A DNA stretch of 64,000 bases from an uncultured Limosilactobacillus sp. (GCF_934202705.1 NZ_CAKPYE010000006.1:58983-122982), one strand, 5' to 3'. Shown: positions 46,868 through 56,469, numbered from the stretch's first letter. Made by a program: numbers and translations. The notes: generated from the sequence alone by a model not told the origin.

Positions 46868-47796
46868 GATAACCACCACATCGCAAAGTCGAAGCTAATC
46901 GTTCCACTAAAGTTTTCAACGGTGAACTTGTTTTCGCCTTTTTGCAGTGAAATAGCGTTTTGATCATCGTAGATATCCAAAAAGTCATTTTTACCATTAA
47001 AAGTCACATTAACAAGGTTCAGCTCCTCAATACCGTTAAAAGCTGACTTTTTATGGAATACTTCTCCAGTAGTCTGATTAGTAATCTTCATTTCACCGTT
47101 AGACGAACCCTTCATTGTCATTTTGAACGGGTGGTGTCGCCTTTCTGGATCAACTAGAATGTCCGACGAATTCACAACAGTAAACGAACTTCCAGTAAAA
47201 CTGTATTGTGGTTTAGTCGTTGGTTCGTTATTGCCAAAGCCAATCACTGCATTGTCCCAGTCAGCGGTTGTACCCACGCTTCGGCTTAAACCAATCAAGT
47301 CAGTAAAAGTCACTTCACACGTCCATGCCCGGTCATTACTGAAGGCCGGTTTAGCCAACTTAGCTTTAACAAAATACATTCTTTGGGGCCAGTTAGCAAA
47401 ACAAATCCAATAAGGATCACGAGCGACGATAAAACGTTGTAAAGCGTCCCAAGCTAACATAGCGTCATCTTCATTCAAGCCTTCAAACAGAAATTCAACA
47501 GTAAAATCACGGCTATCGTACGTTGTCGAGACCAGCATTGACCCGTCAGCTAAGCCAACTTTCTTGGTGTTATTAGTAATCGTTGCCGGTTGTACGTCCG
47601 GAGCACGGTAGCAATAAACACCGTCGAGGTCTGGTACATCAAAAATGCTGTGCCAGTTTTCGCCTTTTCCATCAGCAGCAATTGAAAATTCCACAGGATC
47701 AAATGCAAGGTAGGTTTTAGCCCCAATCCCCACATCTCTAGCATGTAAAAAAGGATAAGCTCGAGGCTTATCCTTTCTCAACGAAAATACTTGCAA
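46864..47796 (-). CDS. Distal tail protein (Dit)
   Basis: Family features: KTYLAFDPVEFSIAA, the STTYDSRDFTVEFLFEG strand and the DAMLAWDALQRFIVARDPYWICF segment. Dit forms the hub of the baseplate in siphoviruses. TTG is the only usable start and lies 11 bases after AAAGGA. The first 20 codons contain a perfect 11-bp terminator-like hairpin. Confidence 0.85.
   Translation of the reverse strand: MQVFSLRKDKPRAYPFLHARDVGIGAKTYLAFDPVEFSIAADGKGENWHSIFDVPDLDGVYCYRAPDVQPATITNNTKKVGLADGSMLVSTTYDSRDFTVEFLFEGLNEDDAMLAWDALQRFIVARDPYWICFANWPQRMYFVKAKLAKPAFSNDRAWTCEVTFTDLIGLSRSVGTTADWDNAVIGFGNNEPTTKPQYSFTGSSFTVVNSSDILVDPERRHHPFKMTMKGSSNGEMKITNQTTGEVFHKKSAFNGIEELNLVNVTFNGKNDFLDIYDDQNAISLQKGENKFTVENFSGTISFDFAMWWLS
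47746..47776 (-). terminator. Terminator-like hairpin inside the Dit gene
   Basis: On the minus strand AAAGGATAAGC / GCTTATCCTTT, an 11-bp perfect stem with a 5-base loop, followed by T6. It covers Dit codons 7-17, so transcription from the tape measure gene could stop here or ribosomes could melt it. Confidence 0.6.
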
Positions 47797-47804
47797 TGTT
47801 TACA

Positions 47805-50800
47805 CTATCCTTTCAGTAATGAAATTCGCTTAGCTTGCTCCTTGCTGATCTTGTCGGTCAGCTTGTCGTTGTCAACATAGACGTTCGGGTCAATATCACC
47901 AACAACATCAAGTAGCTTTTCAAGTAAAGTAATCATTCGATCTAACTTTGAAGTTCCACCTTGCGCATTGCCAGTGTTTGCTGGTTGTGCTTGTGCAGTA
48001 GCTTCAAAGGCTTTATCTAGTAATGGCTCTGCTGAAACAGCATAAGGATTTAACACGAACTCATGGTGTTGTGGATTGTCGCCAACCCAGCCGAACTGTT
48101 GCGACAAGATTTCGCCGCCAGTAGCCCAGCCTCGACCAGGAATACCAAAGGACCCCCAGCCGCCTTCGCCACCATGGTTCAAACAATTAATCGCCGCTAA
48201 AATCTGATCATAACCACTCATGATGTTAGTGTGACCACCAACAGCCCAGTGAGCGAAAGTCCGTGGCTTAAATTGTAGAAGACCCGTAGCATGACCGTCA
48301 GCCAAACCATCGGTTCCACCAATTGCGTTTGGATTACCGTGTGATTCAGTGTTGATCTGTGTCAACATCTTCTTCATTTGCCCAGCCGACAATTGAACGC
48401 CTAACTGTTTAGCAGCACGAAGAATGTAAGGGCGCCAGCGAGCGACACCAGCACCACCCGGGTTACTTTCAAGCAATTTATCAAGGACTGGTTCAAGGTG
48501 CTTAGTAATCCAGTCACCCATCTTGTCGGTCAATTTATCCCAGTTGCCTTTAGCTAAGTCGCCGAAATGCCCAGCACCGCTGTACATTCCGCTGACGGCC
48601 TTATTGACAACTTTTTTGACCTCTTCAACAGGGTGTTCCAGAAACTTCATTAAAGCGTCAATCTTGTCACCAATCCAACTGCCGATGTTTTCTAATGAAC
48701 CTTTAGCCCAGTCGATCGCATCACCAACAATTCCACCATCGGCGAAATGTTGAACACCAACTAAACCACCGGTTGCATAATGATCAATACCAGCCATTCC
48801 CATAATAGCCTTGGTTTCAGGACCACTGTAAACACGAGCGCCTTCGGGTAAGTAACCCGTCCAGTTCCGTTCTTGACTCATAAATAAGCCACCGTCCGGC
48901 ATTTGAACAAGTTCTTTCCAGTCTGGACCATCACCATCATTGATGACTGATAAGTGTCGATGAACAATACCACCTTGGGCAAAGTGAACTTTACCCAGCT
49001 TGCTAATTCCAGTACCGTGACCAGTAAAGAAGCTCCAGACCTTATCAATACCACTAATACCAGCATTAATAATGCTAATAACGGCATTAATTCCGTCAGC
49101 AGCCGCCTGCTTGATACCGTCCCAGATACCTTTAAAGAAATTAGCAAACGCGTTCCAACCGGCTTGCCAAATCCGATTGATCGTATTCAGTCCGGAAGAA
49201 ATACCATTGTGAACATTGTTAATTCCGTTTGAAGAATGGCGTTTAATTGCAGACCACGCATTACGAGTATAGTCTTGCATGACTTTCCAGCCATTCCGCC
49301 AACTCTTAGAAATCGTCTTGAAACGGTCAGCAATGGTCTTTTTAGCATTATTCATACCATTAGAAGCGTGTTTTTTAATCGAGTTCCAAGCGTCTTGTGA
49401 CTTCTTAGTAACATCTTTCCAATAATTATCCCAAGCCTTCTTTTGTTCCTTTTGCTGACGCTCCTGTTCCTTTTGGTAATTCTTAGCGTTCTTTTGATAT
49501 TCCTTCTGAATATTCTTGAAGTTCTTTGATAATTCCTTCTCCCAGCCGGCTTTGCCAGTAAAGGTATCACCAATGGATTTACCAATCTTATGAGCTTCTT
49601 TACCAACACTTTTAGAAAACTTCGCAAAATCTTTGCTGATGTTGTTAAAAGTTTTTCCTAAGTCCTTTTCCCACTTAGCGTTACCAGTAAAGGTATCTTT
49701 AAGCGCTTTACCTAGCTTATTAACAGCATCACGGAAGGGCTTAATGTTCTTGTAAGCTAGAATAAATCCACCAACTAGTGCTGCAATAGCAATCACAATT
49801 AATCCAATCGGGTTAGCATCTAAAACAAAATTTAACGCTGTTTGTGCAGCAGTCATAGCTTTTGTAGCAACACCCCATGTTTTAGTGACGGCAAGTACAG
49901 CTAATTGAGCAGACTTATAGGTTGTGAGAATAGCAGTAGCGCCCCCAATTACTACACCTAATCCTTTGATTAAGTTAGTGGCACTCGAATATCCTTTCAT
50001 ACCACGAGATGCTTTATTAATCGGCTCTACTAGTTTTTCAAACGCCTTCCACAATGTACCAACGGTTGTTGAAATTAAACCAATGGTAATAGCAAATCCT
50101 TTGAAAATTCCGCTACCTAATGATTTCAAAACTAGTCCAATTACTTTGTTAAGCGCTTCAAAGGGCTTTACTAAATTAGCTACAAAGGAAATCGAGTTAT
50201 TTATTCCTTTGGTAATACTCTTTCCAAAGTTATTGAAGCTTTTTGCGGTTGCTGGATCTTGAACCCACTTAGCAACTGCACCAAGTAACGGGTTACGGGC
50301 TTTAAACAAACCATTTTCCAATTGACCAACTAGACGGGGTGCCATTGATTGAATGGTCCGCATGGAACCCCAACCGGTTTCCATCATATTTTCAACGGCT
50401 TTTTTATAATCATGTTTCCCGTTACCGTTGCCCATTTTTTCAAAAACTTCTTCGAGGGCTTTCCCGCTGATCTTCCCTTGCTTAGCCATTTGACGCATAC
50501 CACGAACGGTTGTGTGATAATGCTCAGCCATTCGCTCGTCAATCATTGGAAAATACATACCAATCTGATTTAGTTCGCCTTGGGTAACCTTACCAGTTGC
50601 CAGTCCGTGAACCATATCTTGGGAAACTTGAGTCATTTGTTCCCCTGTAAGACCAACGGCATCGCCCATGTTAAGCATGGCTTTTGTCATGTCGTCGGCT
50701 TCTGACTTACTTGAATGCAAGTGGTAAAAACCTTGTTCCAATTCATCGACAACTTGGGTTGCTTGCCCAGTCTTAACAGAAAGATTATTGATGGTGTCAA

Positions 50801-51476
50801 CCATCGCATCACCGGCTTTAGCACTGCCTGTTAAGGTTTTCCAAGTAGCCTGCATTTTTTGCTGTTCGGTATCGAATTCCATACCAGCGGCAGCGGCATT
50901 TCTCAAACCGTTACCAATTGCATAGACACCATTTAGAACAGCACCACCGACAAACGTACCGGCCATAGTTCCTTTTAAAATGGAGAATGATTCTTTAACT
51001 TTATTCGCCTGTTGTTGAGCTTTTTGTAGCGGACTAGAAAAATTATCTTTTACAGTGACCTTTACAACACTATCTTTCTCGGGAGGGACGTCGTGTATTT
51101 GGCGATTTAATTTCTTTAATTTAGCGTCTTCAATTTCAACTTTGAAATGTGTAAATTGCTGTTTTGGTATGCCTTTAAGTTTGTTTTCATAAAGGTCGAG
51201 GTGATTAGTGACTCCCTGCATATCTTCAATAGCTTTACGCCTAAAATTTGAAAAATCTTCCTGATTTTTTTTAACGGCATTTGTTATCTTTTCGGTTGCT
51301 TCTTTGGCGTGAGTACCGTATGACTTCCACTTGTCGCTAGCTTCCGTAATCCCACCACCAGCAGATTTAACTTCGTTCTCTGCTTGTACCATTGCTGATT
51401 TAGCTTCACGGACACCAGCCGTTACCTTATCAATGAAACGCCACACGAACGTTTTTTCAGCAACTGCATCACTCAA
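47805..51476 (-). CDS. Tape measure protein with lytic transglycosylase domain
   Basis: The largest gene of the phage (1223 aa) has coiled-coil regions at the start, a TMP core (GQATQVVDELEQGFYHLHSSKSEADD and QGKISGKALEEVFEKMG), membrane-like segments around residues 430-600, and Lys/Trp-rich repeats (KAWDNYWKDV, SKSWRNGWKVM). Near the C-terminus a goose-lysozyme-like SLT domain (about 1010-1130) has the acid in INTESHGNPNA and LLQFKPRTFAHWAV. It sets tail length and opens the wall for DNA entry. TTG start behind GAAGGGG. Confidence 0.9.
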   Translation of the reverse strand: MSDAVAEKTFVWRFIDKVTAGVREAKSAMVQAENEVKSAGGGITEASDKWKSYGTHAKEATEKITNAVKKNQEDFSNFRRKAIEDMQGVTNHLDLYENKLKGIPKQQFTHFKVEIEDAKLKKLNRQIHDVPPEKDSVVKVTVKDNFSSPLQKAQQQANKVKESFSILKGTMAGTFVGGAVLNGVYAIGNGLRNAAAAGMEFDTEQQKMQATWKTLTGSAKAGDAMVDTINNLSVKTGQATQVVDELEQGFYHLHSSKSEADDMTKAMLNMGDAVGLTGEQMTQVSQDMVHGLATGKVTQGELNQIGMYFPMIDERMAEHYHTTVRGMRQMAKQGKISGKALEEVFEKMGNGNGKHDYKKAVENMMETGWGSMRTIQSMAPRLVGQLENGLFKARNPLLGAVAKWVQDPATAKSFNNFGKSITKGINNSISFVANLVKPFEALNKVIGLVLKSLGSGIFKGFAITIGLISTTVGTLWKAFEKLVEPINKASRGMKGYSSATNLIKGLGVVIGGATAILTTYKSAQLAVLAVTKTWGVATKAMTAAQTALNFVLDANPIGLIVIAIAALVGGFILAYKNIKPFRDAVNKLGKALKDTFTGNAKWEKDLGKTFNNISKDFAKFSKSVGKEAHKIGKSIGDTFTGKAGWEKELSKNFKNIQKEYQKNAKNYQKEQERQQKEQKKAWDNYWKDVTKKSQDAWNSIKKHASNGMNNAKKTIADRFKTISKSWRNGWKVMQDYTRNAWSAIKRHSSNGINNVHNGISSGLNTINRIWQAGWNAFANFFKGIWDGIKQAAADGINAVISIINAGISGIDKVWSFFTGHGTGISKLGKVHFAQGGIVHRHLSVINDGDGPDWKELVQMPDGGLFMSQERNWTGYLPEGARVYSGPETKAIMGMAGIDHYATGGLVGVQHFADGGIVGDAIDWAKGSLENIGSWIGDKIDALMKFLEHPVEEVKKVVNKAVSGMYSGAGHFGDLAKGNWDKLTDKMGDWITKHLEPVLDKLLESNPGGAGVARWRPYILRAAKQLGVQLSAGQMKKMLTQINTESHGNPNAIGGTDGLADGHATGLLQFKPRTFAHWAVGGHTNIMSGYDQILAAINCLNHGGEGGWGSFGIPGRGWATGGEILSQQFGWVGDNPQHHEFVLNPYAVSAEPLLDKAFEATAQAQPANTGNAQGGTSKLDRMITLLEKLLDVVGDIDPNVYVDNDKLTDKISKEQAKRISLLKG

Positions 51477-51481
51477 TTAAT

Positions 51482-51826
51482 TCACCCCTTCCCTATTCGC
51501 TTCATTGCCTCAATAAATAAACGATTACCAGCCGTTAGTTTTGACTGATCAGCATTACCATCATTAAGCATCCGTTCCATTTGCTCTTTGTCACGATCAG
51601 ATAACTTTTGAAAAGCCTCTGATAACGCATCTTGATTAGCTTCTATACTTGATACTGTGAGTTGTGGTACTGCATGACCATATAAAATTTGCTGACGCTG
51701 ATCAGCAAGATTCAACTGGTAGCCCTTATTAAAAGCCTTAAAGTCCTTCGGGGTTAGCTCTTCTAACTCCGATAACGACAAGCCTATTCTGCGGGCTTGG
51801 ACGAGGATTCGGTCGACGTCATCCAC
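51482..51826 (-). CDS. Tail assembly chaperone, downstream frame (gpT-like)
   Basis: GTG 51826 lies inside the upstream chaperone gene, which ends at 51784; the two are in a -1 relation. This is the usual layout of gpG/gpGT-type tail chaperones, where the second is made by programmed frameshifting. The frame is also open well upstream of the GTG. No classical slippery heptamer or ribosome site is visible. The sequence DRILVQARRIGLSLSELEELTPKDFKAF is like that of Gp15-type chaperones. Confidence 0.7.
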   Translation of the reverse strand: MDDVDRILVQARRIGLSLSELEELTPKDFKAFNKGYQLNLADQRQQILYGHAVPQLTVSSIEANQDALSEAFQKLSDRDKEQMERMLNDGNADQSKLTAGNRLFIEAMKRIGKG

Positions 51827-52290
51827 TCTTTGAGTTTGTCGATGTTGGCTTGCAGGGACTTCAGACCGATAGTCAATGTCTGCCGGCGTTCCTTGTCGTC
51901 CGTCTGTTCGATCTGATCTTGAACCACATCGGCGTTCTTGTTGGCGTTCTTGATAAATTCTGATAACTTCCGGGCTAAAAAATCATTAGCGTTTAAGCAC
52001 TTGATAATATCTTCAAAGGCGGCGTCCGTTGCTTCGTCAGACTTAAAAATTGTGTCTTCGAGAGCTTTTTCAACGTCAGCTTCTGCCGGTTGCGTTCGCT
52101 TGTAATGAGCTAATGAGTGGTAGTAAGTAGCGACAATCATATCAACATTGCCGTCAACTAAGCCTTGAATTAAATTAGTAAAGCCGTCGGTGTTTTCGTC
52201 TTGCAGTTCTTTGTCGTCTCGTGTTTGACGATAAAAAGCAAAGTTTAACTTGGGTTCCATAGCTAAATTATTAATGTTTAATACTTGCAT
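51784..52290 (-). CDS. Tail assembly chaperone, upstream frame (gpG-like)
   Basis: This acidic, helical 168-residue protein follows the major tail protein gene and precedes the tape measure gene, the position of gpG-like chaperones. Features: FYRQTRDDKELQDENTDGFTNLIQGLVDGNVDMIVATYYHSL. It should keep the tape measure protein unfolded during tail assembly. A leader hairpin of 82 bases (52291-52372) lies before it with CCCGCC/GGGCGGG pairing. Confidence 0.78.
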   Translation of the reverse strand: MQVLNINNLAMEPKLNFAFYRQTRDDKELQDENTDGFTNLIQGLVDGNVDMIVATYYHSLAHYKRTQPAEADVEKALEDTIFKSDEATDAAFEDIIKCLNANDFLARKLSEFIKNANKNADVVQDQIEQTDDKERRQTLTIGLKSLQANIDKLKEWMTSTESSSKPAE

Positions 52291-52372
52291 ATTATTTCCT
52301 CCATAACGCCCGCCCGTTAGCTCTCATTAACTAACGTATTGTGTATTTGTGGGAGGCGGGAAATTTTAATGA

Positions 52373-53005
52373 TTACTTACTTGGTGTAATTGTTGAAGTG
52401 CTGTGTTGCTTTAAATATTCATCCATTGGTAATGGTTGATCATCTTCAACACCACCGACATCAGTATTATGAGCAAAGTCGTACATTTGAAGCCCAATCT
52501 TGTAAATATCAGGATCGAGTTCTTTTTGAAGAGTAACCCCTTCTTTTGAGTCCCCTTCGATGTTGTACGTGATATTTGAGTGCAACAAGTTGTTTACGGC
52601 TTCGGTGTCAGGTACACCATTCGGGTATGCTTGAGCGTAAGTCGATGGAACAATGAATTGACCAGGATTAGCCGGATCGTCCATCTTTTCGTTAAAGTCC
52701 AAACGCCAAATATGAATTTTGACTTGTTCCTTTACTGCACGTTTAAGGCCGTAGTAAATCTTCTTATCGTTCTTTTGCCAGTAAGAGTCCACAACAAACG
52801 TTTCGGCTGTTGCTCCGGGTGAAGAAATCGTACCCTTCTTTAAATTGATCTTTGTGTTTGATGGCGTGTTGGTTGTGGACGTTGCCGCTTGCTGACCTAA
52901 CATTGCGATCAGTGCATCCGGCTTGTCCCAAGGAAATTTAATCCCATACATAATCAGATCAGCTTTACGCATATCTGTCTCATTGATAACTGGTGTTTGA
53001 GCCAT
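52373..53005 (-). CDS. Major tail tube protein
   Basis: A 210-residue beta-rich protein with DSYWQKNDKKIYYGLKRAVKEQVKIHIWRLDF and a characteristic NNLLHSNITYNIEGDSKEGV, as in phi13/TP901-type major tail proteins. It polymerises into the tube. It overlaps the upstream gene by TAATG. Confidence 0.82.
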   Translation of the reverse strand: MAQTPVINETDMRKADLIMYGIKFPWDKPDALIAMLGQQAATSTTNTPSNTKINLKKGTISSPGATAETFVVDSYWQKNDKKIYYGLKRAVKEQVKIHIWRLDFNEKMDDPANPGQFIVPSTYAQAYPNGVPDTEAVNNLLHSNITYNIEGDSKEGVTLQKELDPDIYKIGLQMYDFAHNTDVGGVEDDQPLPMDEYLKQHSTSTITPSK

Positions 53006-53412
53006 TATTTATCACTTTCCTTTCTGATTGAGTAAACAAAGAAGTTAAATAAAAGGGCGTCACGTTTTAACGGACGTCCTTCGTTTGATTCATCATCTAA
53101 AATTCTTCCGGAATAGCTATCAAAATTAGATTCCCAGTATTGGCATTGAACCTGCTTGACCAAGCTCGTGGCTTGTCGCCCAAAATCTAATAAATCGGCT
53201 AAATCTTCCGGGTACGTATATACATCGACGCTAATTGTTGACTTAATTACTTCCACGCCTCGCAATATTTCCGGTCGCTCTTGATTGTTTTGAAAATCAA
53301 TAATCACTTGCGGATATACTGCTTCGTGGGGGTGGCCGTCATAAAATACGGGGATGGATAATCCCTTTAGCGCCTGTTTAACTTGATTCAACAAGTCGTT
53401 TTCTGGTCCCAT
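53005..53412 (-). CDS. Tail terminator / tail completion protein
   Basis: The 135-residue protein starts NDLLNQVKQALKGLSIPVFYDGHPHEAVYPQVIIDF and ends with the beta strand LLFNFFVYSIRKE, a pattern of the Gp17/U-like tail terminator. It caps the tube before head joining. Confidence 0.7.
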   Translation of the reverse strand: MGPENDLLNQVKQALKGLSIPVFYDGHPHEAVYPQVIIDFQNNQERPEILRGVEVIKSTISVDVYTYPEDLADLLDFGRQATSLVKQVQCQYWESNFDSYSGRILDDESNEGRPLKRDALLFNFFVYSIRKESDK

Positions 53413-53421
53413 CTAATCCCC

Positions 53422-53979
53422 CTAACGAATAGCATGGCGCATTAACTTTTCAAAGCGCCCATCTAGTTCACGGATCATTTCTTCACCGCTTGGCTGCATA
53501 AACGGTTCTTTTGGATTGTTACCATAGCCAAATTCAACGTCAGCGCCATAATAATGAACGTCCTCATCACCCTTTTTAGGCTTGTGAACATTCCTAATCT
53601 TTTTGCCCTGCTTAATTCGCTGACGATTCTTTTCGGCGTCTGCCGTGGTTGCTAGCGGAACAACACTCGCTTTCAAGTCTTGATTACTGAATTGAGCAGT
53701 AATACTGCCTTCAAGTGTCCCAGTAGGAACGTAACCGCTCTTACTTTGACCAACTTGTTGACGTTCTTTTTCCGCCGCCTTTTTGATCTCGTCAGCCGCC
53801 GCTTTACGAATAAATGCTTTACTGCCAGCTAGTGCTCGTTGATATTCACGTTCAAACTCAGCCATAGCGCCTGTCATTCCAGCTTCTTCTAAGGCTTGCG
53901 CCGCCATTTTTGCCTGTTCAAAGTTTCCCATATCAACACTGAATTCAACACGAGGCAACTTGTCGTAGTTATTAGCCAT
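53422..53979 (-). CDS. HK97 gp10-like head-tail joining protein
   Basis: ATG 53979 is preferred; the longer frame to 54120 runs through the upstream gene. The helix AKMAAQALEEAGMTGAMAEFEREYQRALAGSKAFIRKAA and the end FGYGNNPKEPFMQPSGEEM fit the gp10 family that seals the head-tail interface. Confidence 0.8.
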   Translation of the reverse strand: MANNYDKLPRVEFSVDMGNFEQAKMAAQALEEAGMTGAMAEFEREYQRALAGSKAFIRKAAADEIKKAAEKERQQVGQSKSGYVPTGTLEGSITAQFSNQDLKASVVPLATTADAEKNRQRIKQGKKIRNVHKPKKGDEDVHYYGADVEFGYGNNPKEPFMQPSGEEMIRELDGRFEKLMRHAIR

Positions 53980-54286
53980 GATTGAATACCACCTCACTGT
54001 TGACAATATAGAAATCGGTACGCTGAAAGTGACGACCGACTTTTTGGATTTGATGAATGGTTGACCGATCTTTGGGATCGTAGTCACTAAGCCCAATTTT
54101 GTCAGCTTCCGCTTCACCAAACACTCGAACGATCGTCACATCGTACATGTTGCCATTACCAAACATTAAGTTGGTCCGTTTAACGTTAGCTTTAACTGCC
54201 ATTGTTTCAACTTTTGGACGGTAATTCATACTGTCATCGTCCGGGGCGGTTTCCTTAATTAGATAAACTGTTTGATCATATCGCAT
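53972..54286 (-). CDS. Phage head closure / head-tail adaptor protein
   Basis: 104 residues, beta-rich. It starts MRYDQTVYLIKETAPDDDSMNYRPK and has FQRTDFYIVNSEVVF at the end, as in SPP1 gp16-like stoppers. Its stop overlaps the next gene by eight bases. Confidence 0.75.
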   Translation of the reverse strand: MRYDQTVYLIKETAPDDDSMNYRPKVETMAVKANVKRTNLMFGNGNMYDVTIVRVFGEAEADKIGLSDYDPKDRSTIHQIQKVGRHFQRTDFYIVNSEVVFNHG

Positions 54287-54290
54287 ATCA

Positions 54291-54659
54291 TCACCAGCTT
54301 ATGGCTTTCCCTTGTAAGCCGTTATCTTTACCAGAGTTATCAATCCACGCTTGAATATCTGGTAAATAGTCCTTTAAGTCATTGGAATTAAAGGTCATCG
54401 ATAAGCCTTCTTCGGAAATACTGTTCATTCCTTCGTTATGGAATTTGTTGTACTTTGCTAGCGTGAGCTGGTCAACTAAGTAATTCAAACCTAACGGGAA
54501 TGTATCATCATCCAGGTAAGGGCGAATATAAACCATAATCGCCTGCTTAGCCTGCTCTATGTAATACTTAACCCGTTCTTGATCTGTAGCGTCTAAGTCA
54601 AGTCCAATTAACGTTTGAATACGTTGCAAGTCTTTGCCGGCATCCATGTTCTCAGTCAT
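54291..54659 (-). CDS. Head-tail connector protein
   Basis: 122 residues, helical, with QARI-like QRIQTLIGLDLDATDQERVKYYIEQAKQAIMVYI and a gp6/gp15-like DVDQLTLAKYNKF region. It adds the connector ring below the portal. Confidence 0.75.
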   Translation of the reverse strand: MTENMDAGKDLQRIQTLIGLDLDATDQERVKYYIEQAKQAIMVYIRPYLDDDTFPLGLNYLVDQLTLAKYNKFHNEGMNSISEEGLSMTFNSNDLKDYLPDIQAWIDNSGKDNGLQGKAISW

Positions 54660-54671
54660 GAGACCACCTCA

Positions 54672-55772
54672 TTAGGCTTTTGGTGCTGCAGGAGTATCAG
54701 TAGTAGTTGTCTTCTTAATTGGTTCGTCAGTAGTTGTGAACTTAACGAACGGAATCAACTTTTCGTCAGCAACACGAGTCCAATACTTACCATTAGCCAT
54801 ATCAGCCAGGCTTGGGAATGCAACCGGCTTGTTATTGTTGTTCTTCATAGCGTCAGCTTGGAATGTGGATTCATTCCATGACATACCAGCCGGAGCCAAG
54901 ATAAAGCGCCGACGATTAATCAGGTAATCAGTACCGTGGAAACGCAAGCCGTCACGACCAGTTTCAACGGCATGCTCTGCTGGTAATTCTGACCAGCCAA
55001 AAGCACCAGTAGAGAATAAGTAACTAGTGTAGACACCATTCTTCACTGGTAACGTATCATCAACAACAATCTTAACGCCCTTGATCGAGTCACCGGGATT
55101 AGGTGCTGAAATTTGAGTAGGCAACTGATTACCGTTGACCATGATTACATTACCAGTCTTAGGGTCAACAATGTTGGCGTTTTGCAGTTGCTTCAAAATA
55201 TCTGAATGAACAGCCACAATAGCCAAGTCACGATAACGATCACCTAATTGGAACCGAGCGTTATTAAAGTTAGCCAGCGAGAACGTGTTATCAGTTTGAC
55301 CGTCAGCGGTGGCTTCAAATTGGTTCTTATTCTTCATGGAGTTAGAACTGTATACCCCGTCCAAAGTACCAAGCAAAATCTTTTCGTTAATGTGACGCCA
55401 GTAATCAGAGATTGAATTACTCATCGCCGTTAGTGGGTCTGCCCCCGCTAATTCGGCTGCTAAGTCGGTTGCTGACCAACCTTGGTCCATCCCATATTCA
55501 CGAGCTTGTGAAATTCCTGTTTCGATAGTGTTCAGTTGAATATCGTTGTTATCGTTTGGAATTTGTGGGTCAACGTCAGCTAGTGGTTTGAAGTAAGGCA
55601 TGTTTACCAAGAAACCACCGCCAGCTAATTGATTAGCTAAGTTAGGCACCGCTGAAATGACGCCAGATTGGAAGAATTGATCTTGTTCGACGGAACGTTG
55701 AGCGGTATATGCTGCCCACGATTCCGGGATTTGCATATTTTCAAGTTTAGTTGCTGTTTGAATTTCTGCCAT
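54672..55772 (-). CDS. Major capsid protein
   Basis: 366 residues with PESWAAYTAQRSVEQDQFFQSGVISAVP and the MNNSISDYWRHINEKILLGTLDGVYSSN long-helix segment, fitting the HK97-like major capsid of SPP1-type phages. The C-terminus is Thr-rich. It follows the scaffold gene directly and has a strong AAGGAG. Confidence 0.85.
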   Translation of the reverse strand: MAEIQTATKLENMQIPESWAAYTAQRSVEQDQFFQSGVISAVPNLANQLAGGGFLVNMPYFKPLADVDPQIPNDNNDIQLNTIETGISQAREYGMDQGWSATDLAAELAGADPLTAMSNSISDYWRHINEKILLGTLDGVYSSNSMKNKNQFEATADGQTDNTFSLANFNNARFQLGDRYRDLAIVAVHSDILKQLQNANIVDPKTGNVIMVNGNQLPTQISAPNPGDSIKGVKIVVDDTLPVKNGVYTSYLFSTGAFGWSELPAEHAVETGRDGLRFHGTDYLINRRRFILAPAGMSWNESTFQADAMKNNNNKPVAFPSLADMANGKYWTRVADEKLIPFVKFTTTDEPIKKTTTTDTPAAPKA

Positions 55773-55791
55773 TATTATTCACTCTCCTTGA

Positions 55792-56469
55792 TTATTGAAT
55801 GAAGTAGCCCGTTGGTTGTGCTTGAGCAATCAATTGCCGGGCTTGTTCAGGATTACTATTTACAATTTGTTGTTGCTTAGTCAGGTTCCAGCCGTCCTTG
55901 CTCCATGGATTATTACCAATGGACGTTGTTACACTGCCGTTACCATTTGTTGGGTTCGACTTGCCTTGTAACAATTTTTCAGTTGCAGCTTGAACTTTCT
56001 GATCAACATATTTGTTTAATCGGTCAATATTTGATTGGGTCGCATCATCGTCAGCACCCATCAGTAAAGGCAACATATCAAGTGAAATGCCTTTATCAAT
56101 CAGCATGTTCTTAGTTTCGACTTCCCGTAATTGCTGATTGAGTCGGCTTTGCTTGTCTTGATATGCTTTTTCACGGTCTTGCTGTTCAGCCTTTGCCCGT
56201 TCTTCAGCGGTCATTTTGGCACGCTCTTGCGCCTTTTGGATAGCGTCTTGCTTATCCTGTTCCGCTTGCTTTTGAGCATCTTTCAATAGCCGATCAGCAC
56301 GATCACGCTCTTTTGCAATCGTTTCTGATAGCTTTTGATCAAATAAGCGTTGTTGATCATCGGTAAAGGTGACCTTTGAGCTTTGCTCTTGGTCTTGCTG
56401 TTCGTTGTTACCTTGATCAGTTGCTTGTTGTTCCTGCTCTTGATTTTGCAATCCTTCGTTATTATCCAT
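55792..56469 (-). CDS. Capsid scaffolding protein (DUF4355-like)
   Basis: A Gln-rich N-terminus is followed by a coiled coil (about 50-125, with repeats of KAQERAKMTAEERAKAEQQ) and a C-terminal PTNGNGSVTTSIGNNPWSKDGWNLTKQ capsid-binding tail. It should guide shell assembly and be lost after. Confidence 0.82.
   Translation of the reverse strand: MDNNEGLQNQEQEQQATDQGNNEQQDQEQSSKVTFTDDQQRLFDQKLSETIAKERDRADRLLKDAQKQAEQDKQDAIQKAQERAKMTAEERAKAEQQDREKAYQDKQSRLNQQLREVETKNMLIDKGISLDMLPLLMGADDDATQSNIDRLNKYVDQKVQAATEKLLQGKSNPTNGNGSVTTSIGNNPWSKDGWNLTKQQQIVNSNPEQARQLIAQAQPTGYFIQ

Noticed and set aside
51784..51850. AAA-CTC-AAA-GAG as a -1 slippery site
   Set aside because: No heptamer here fits X-XXY-YYZ in the zero frame.
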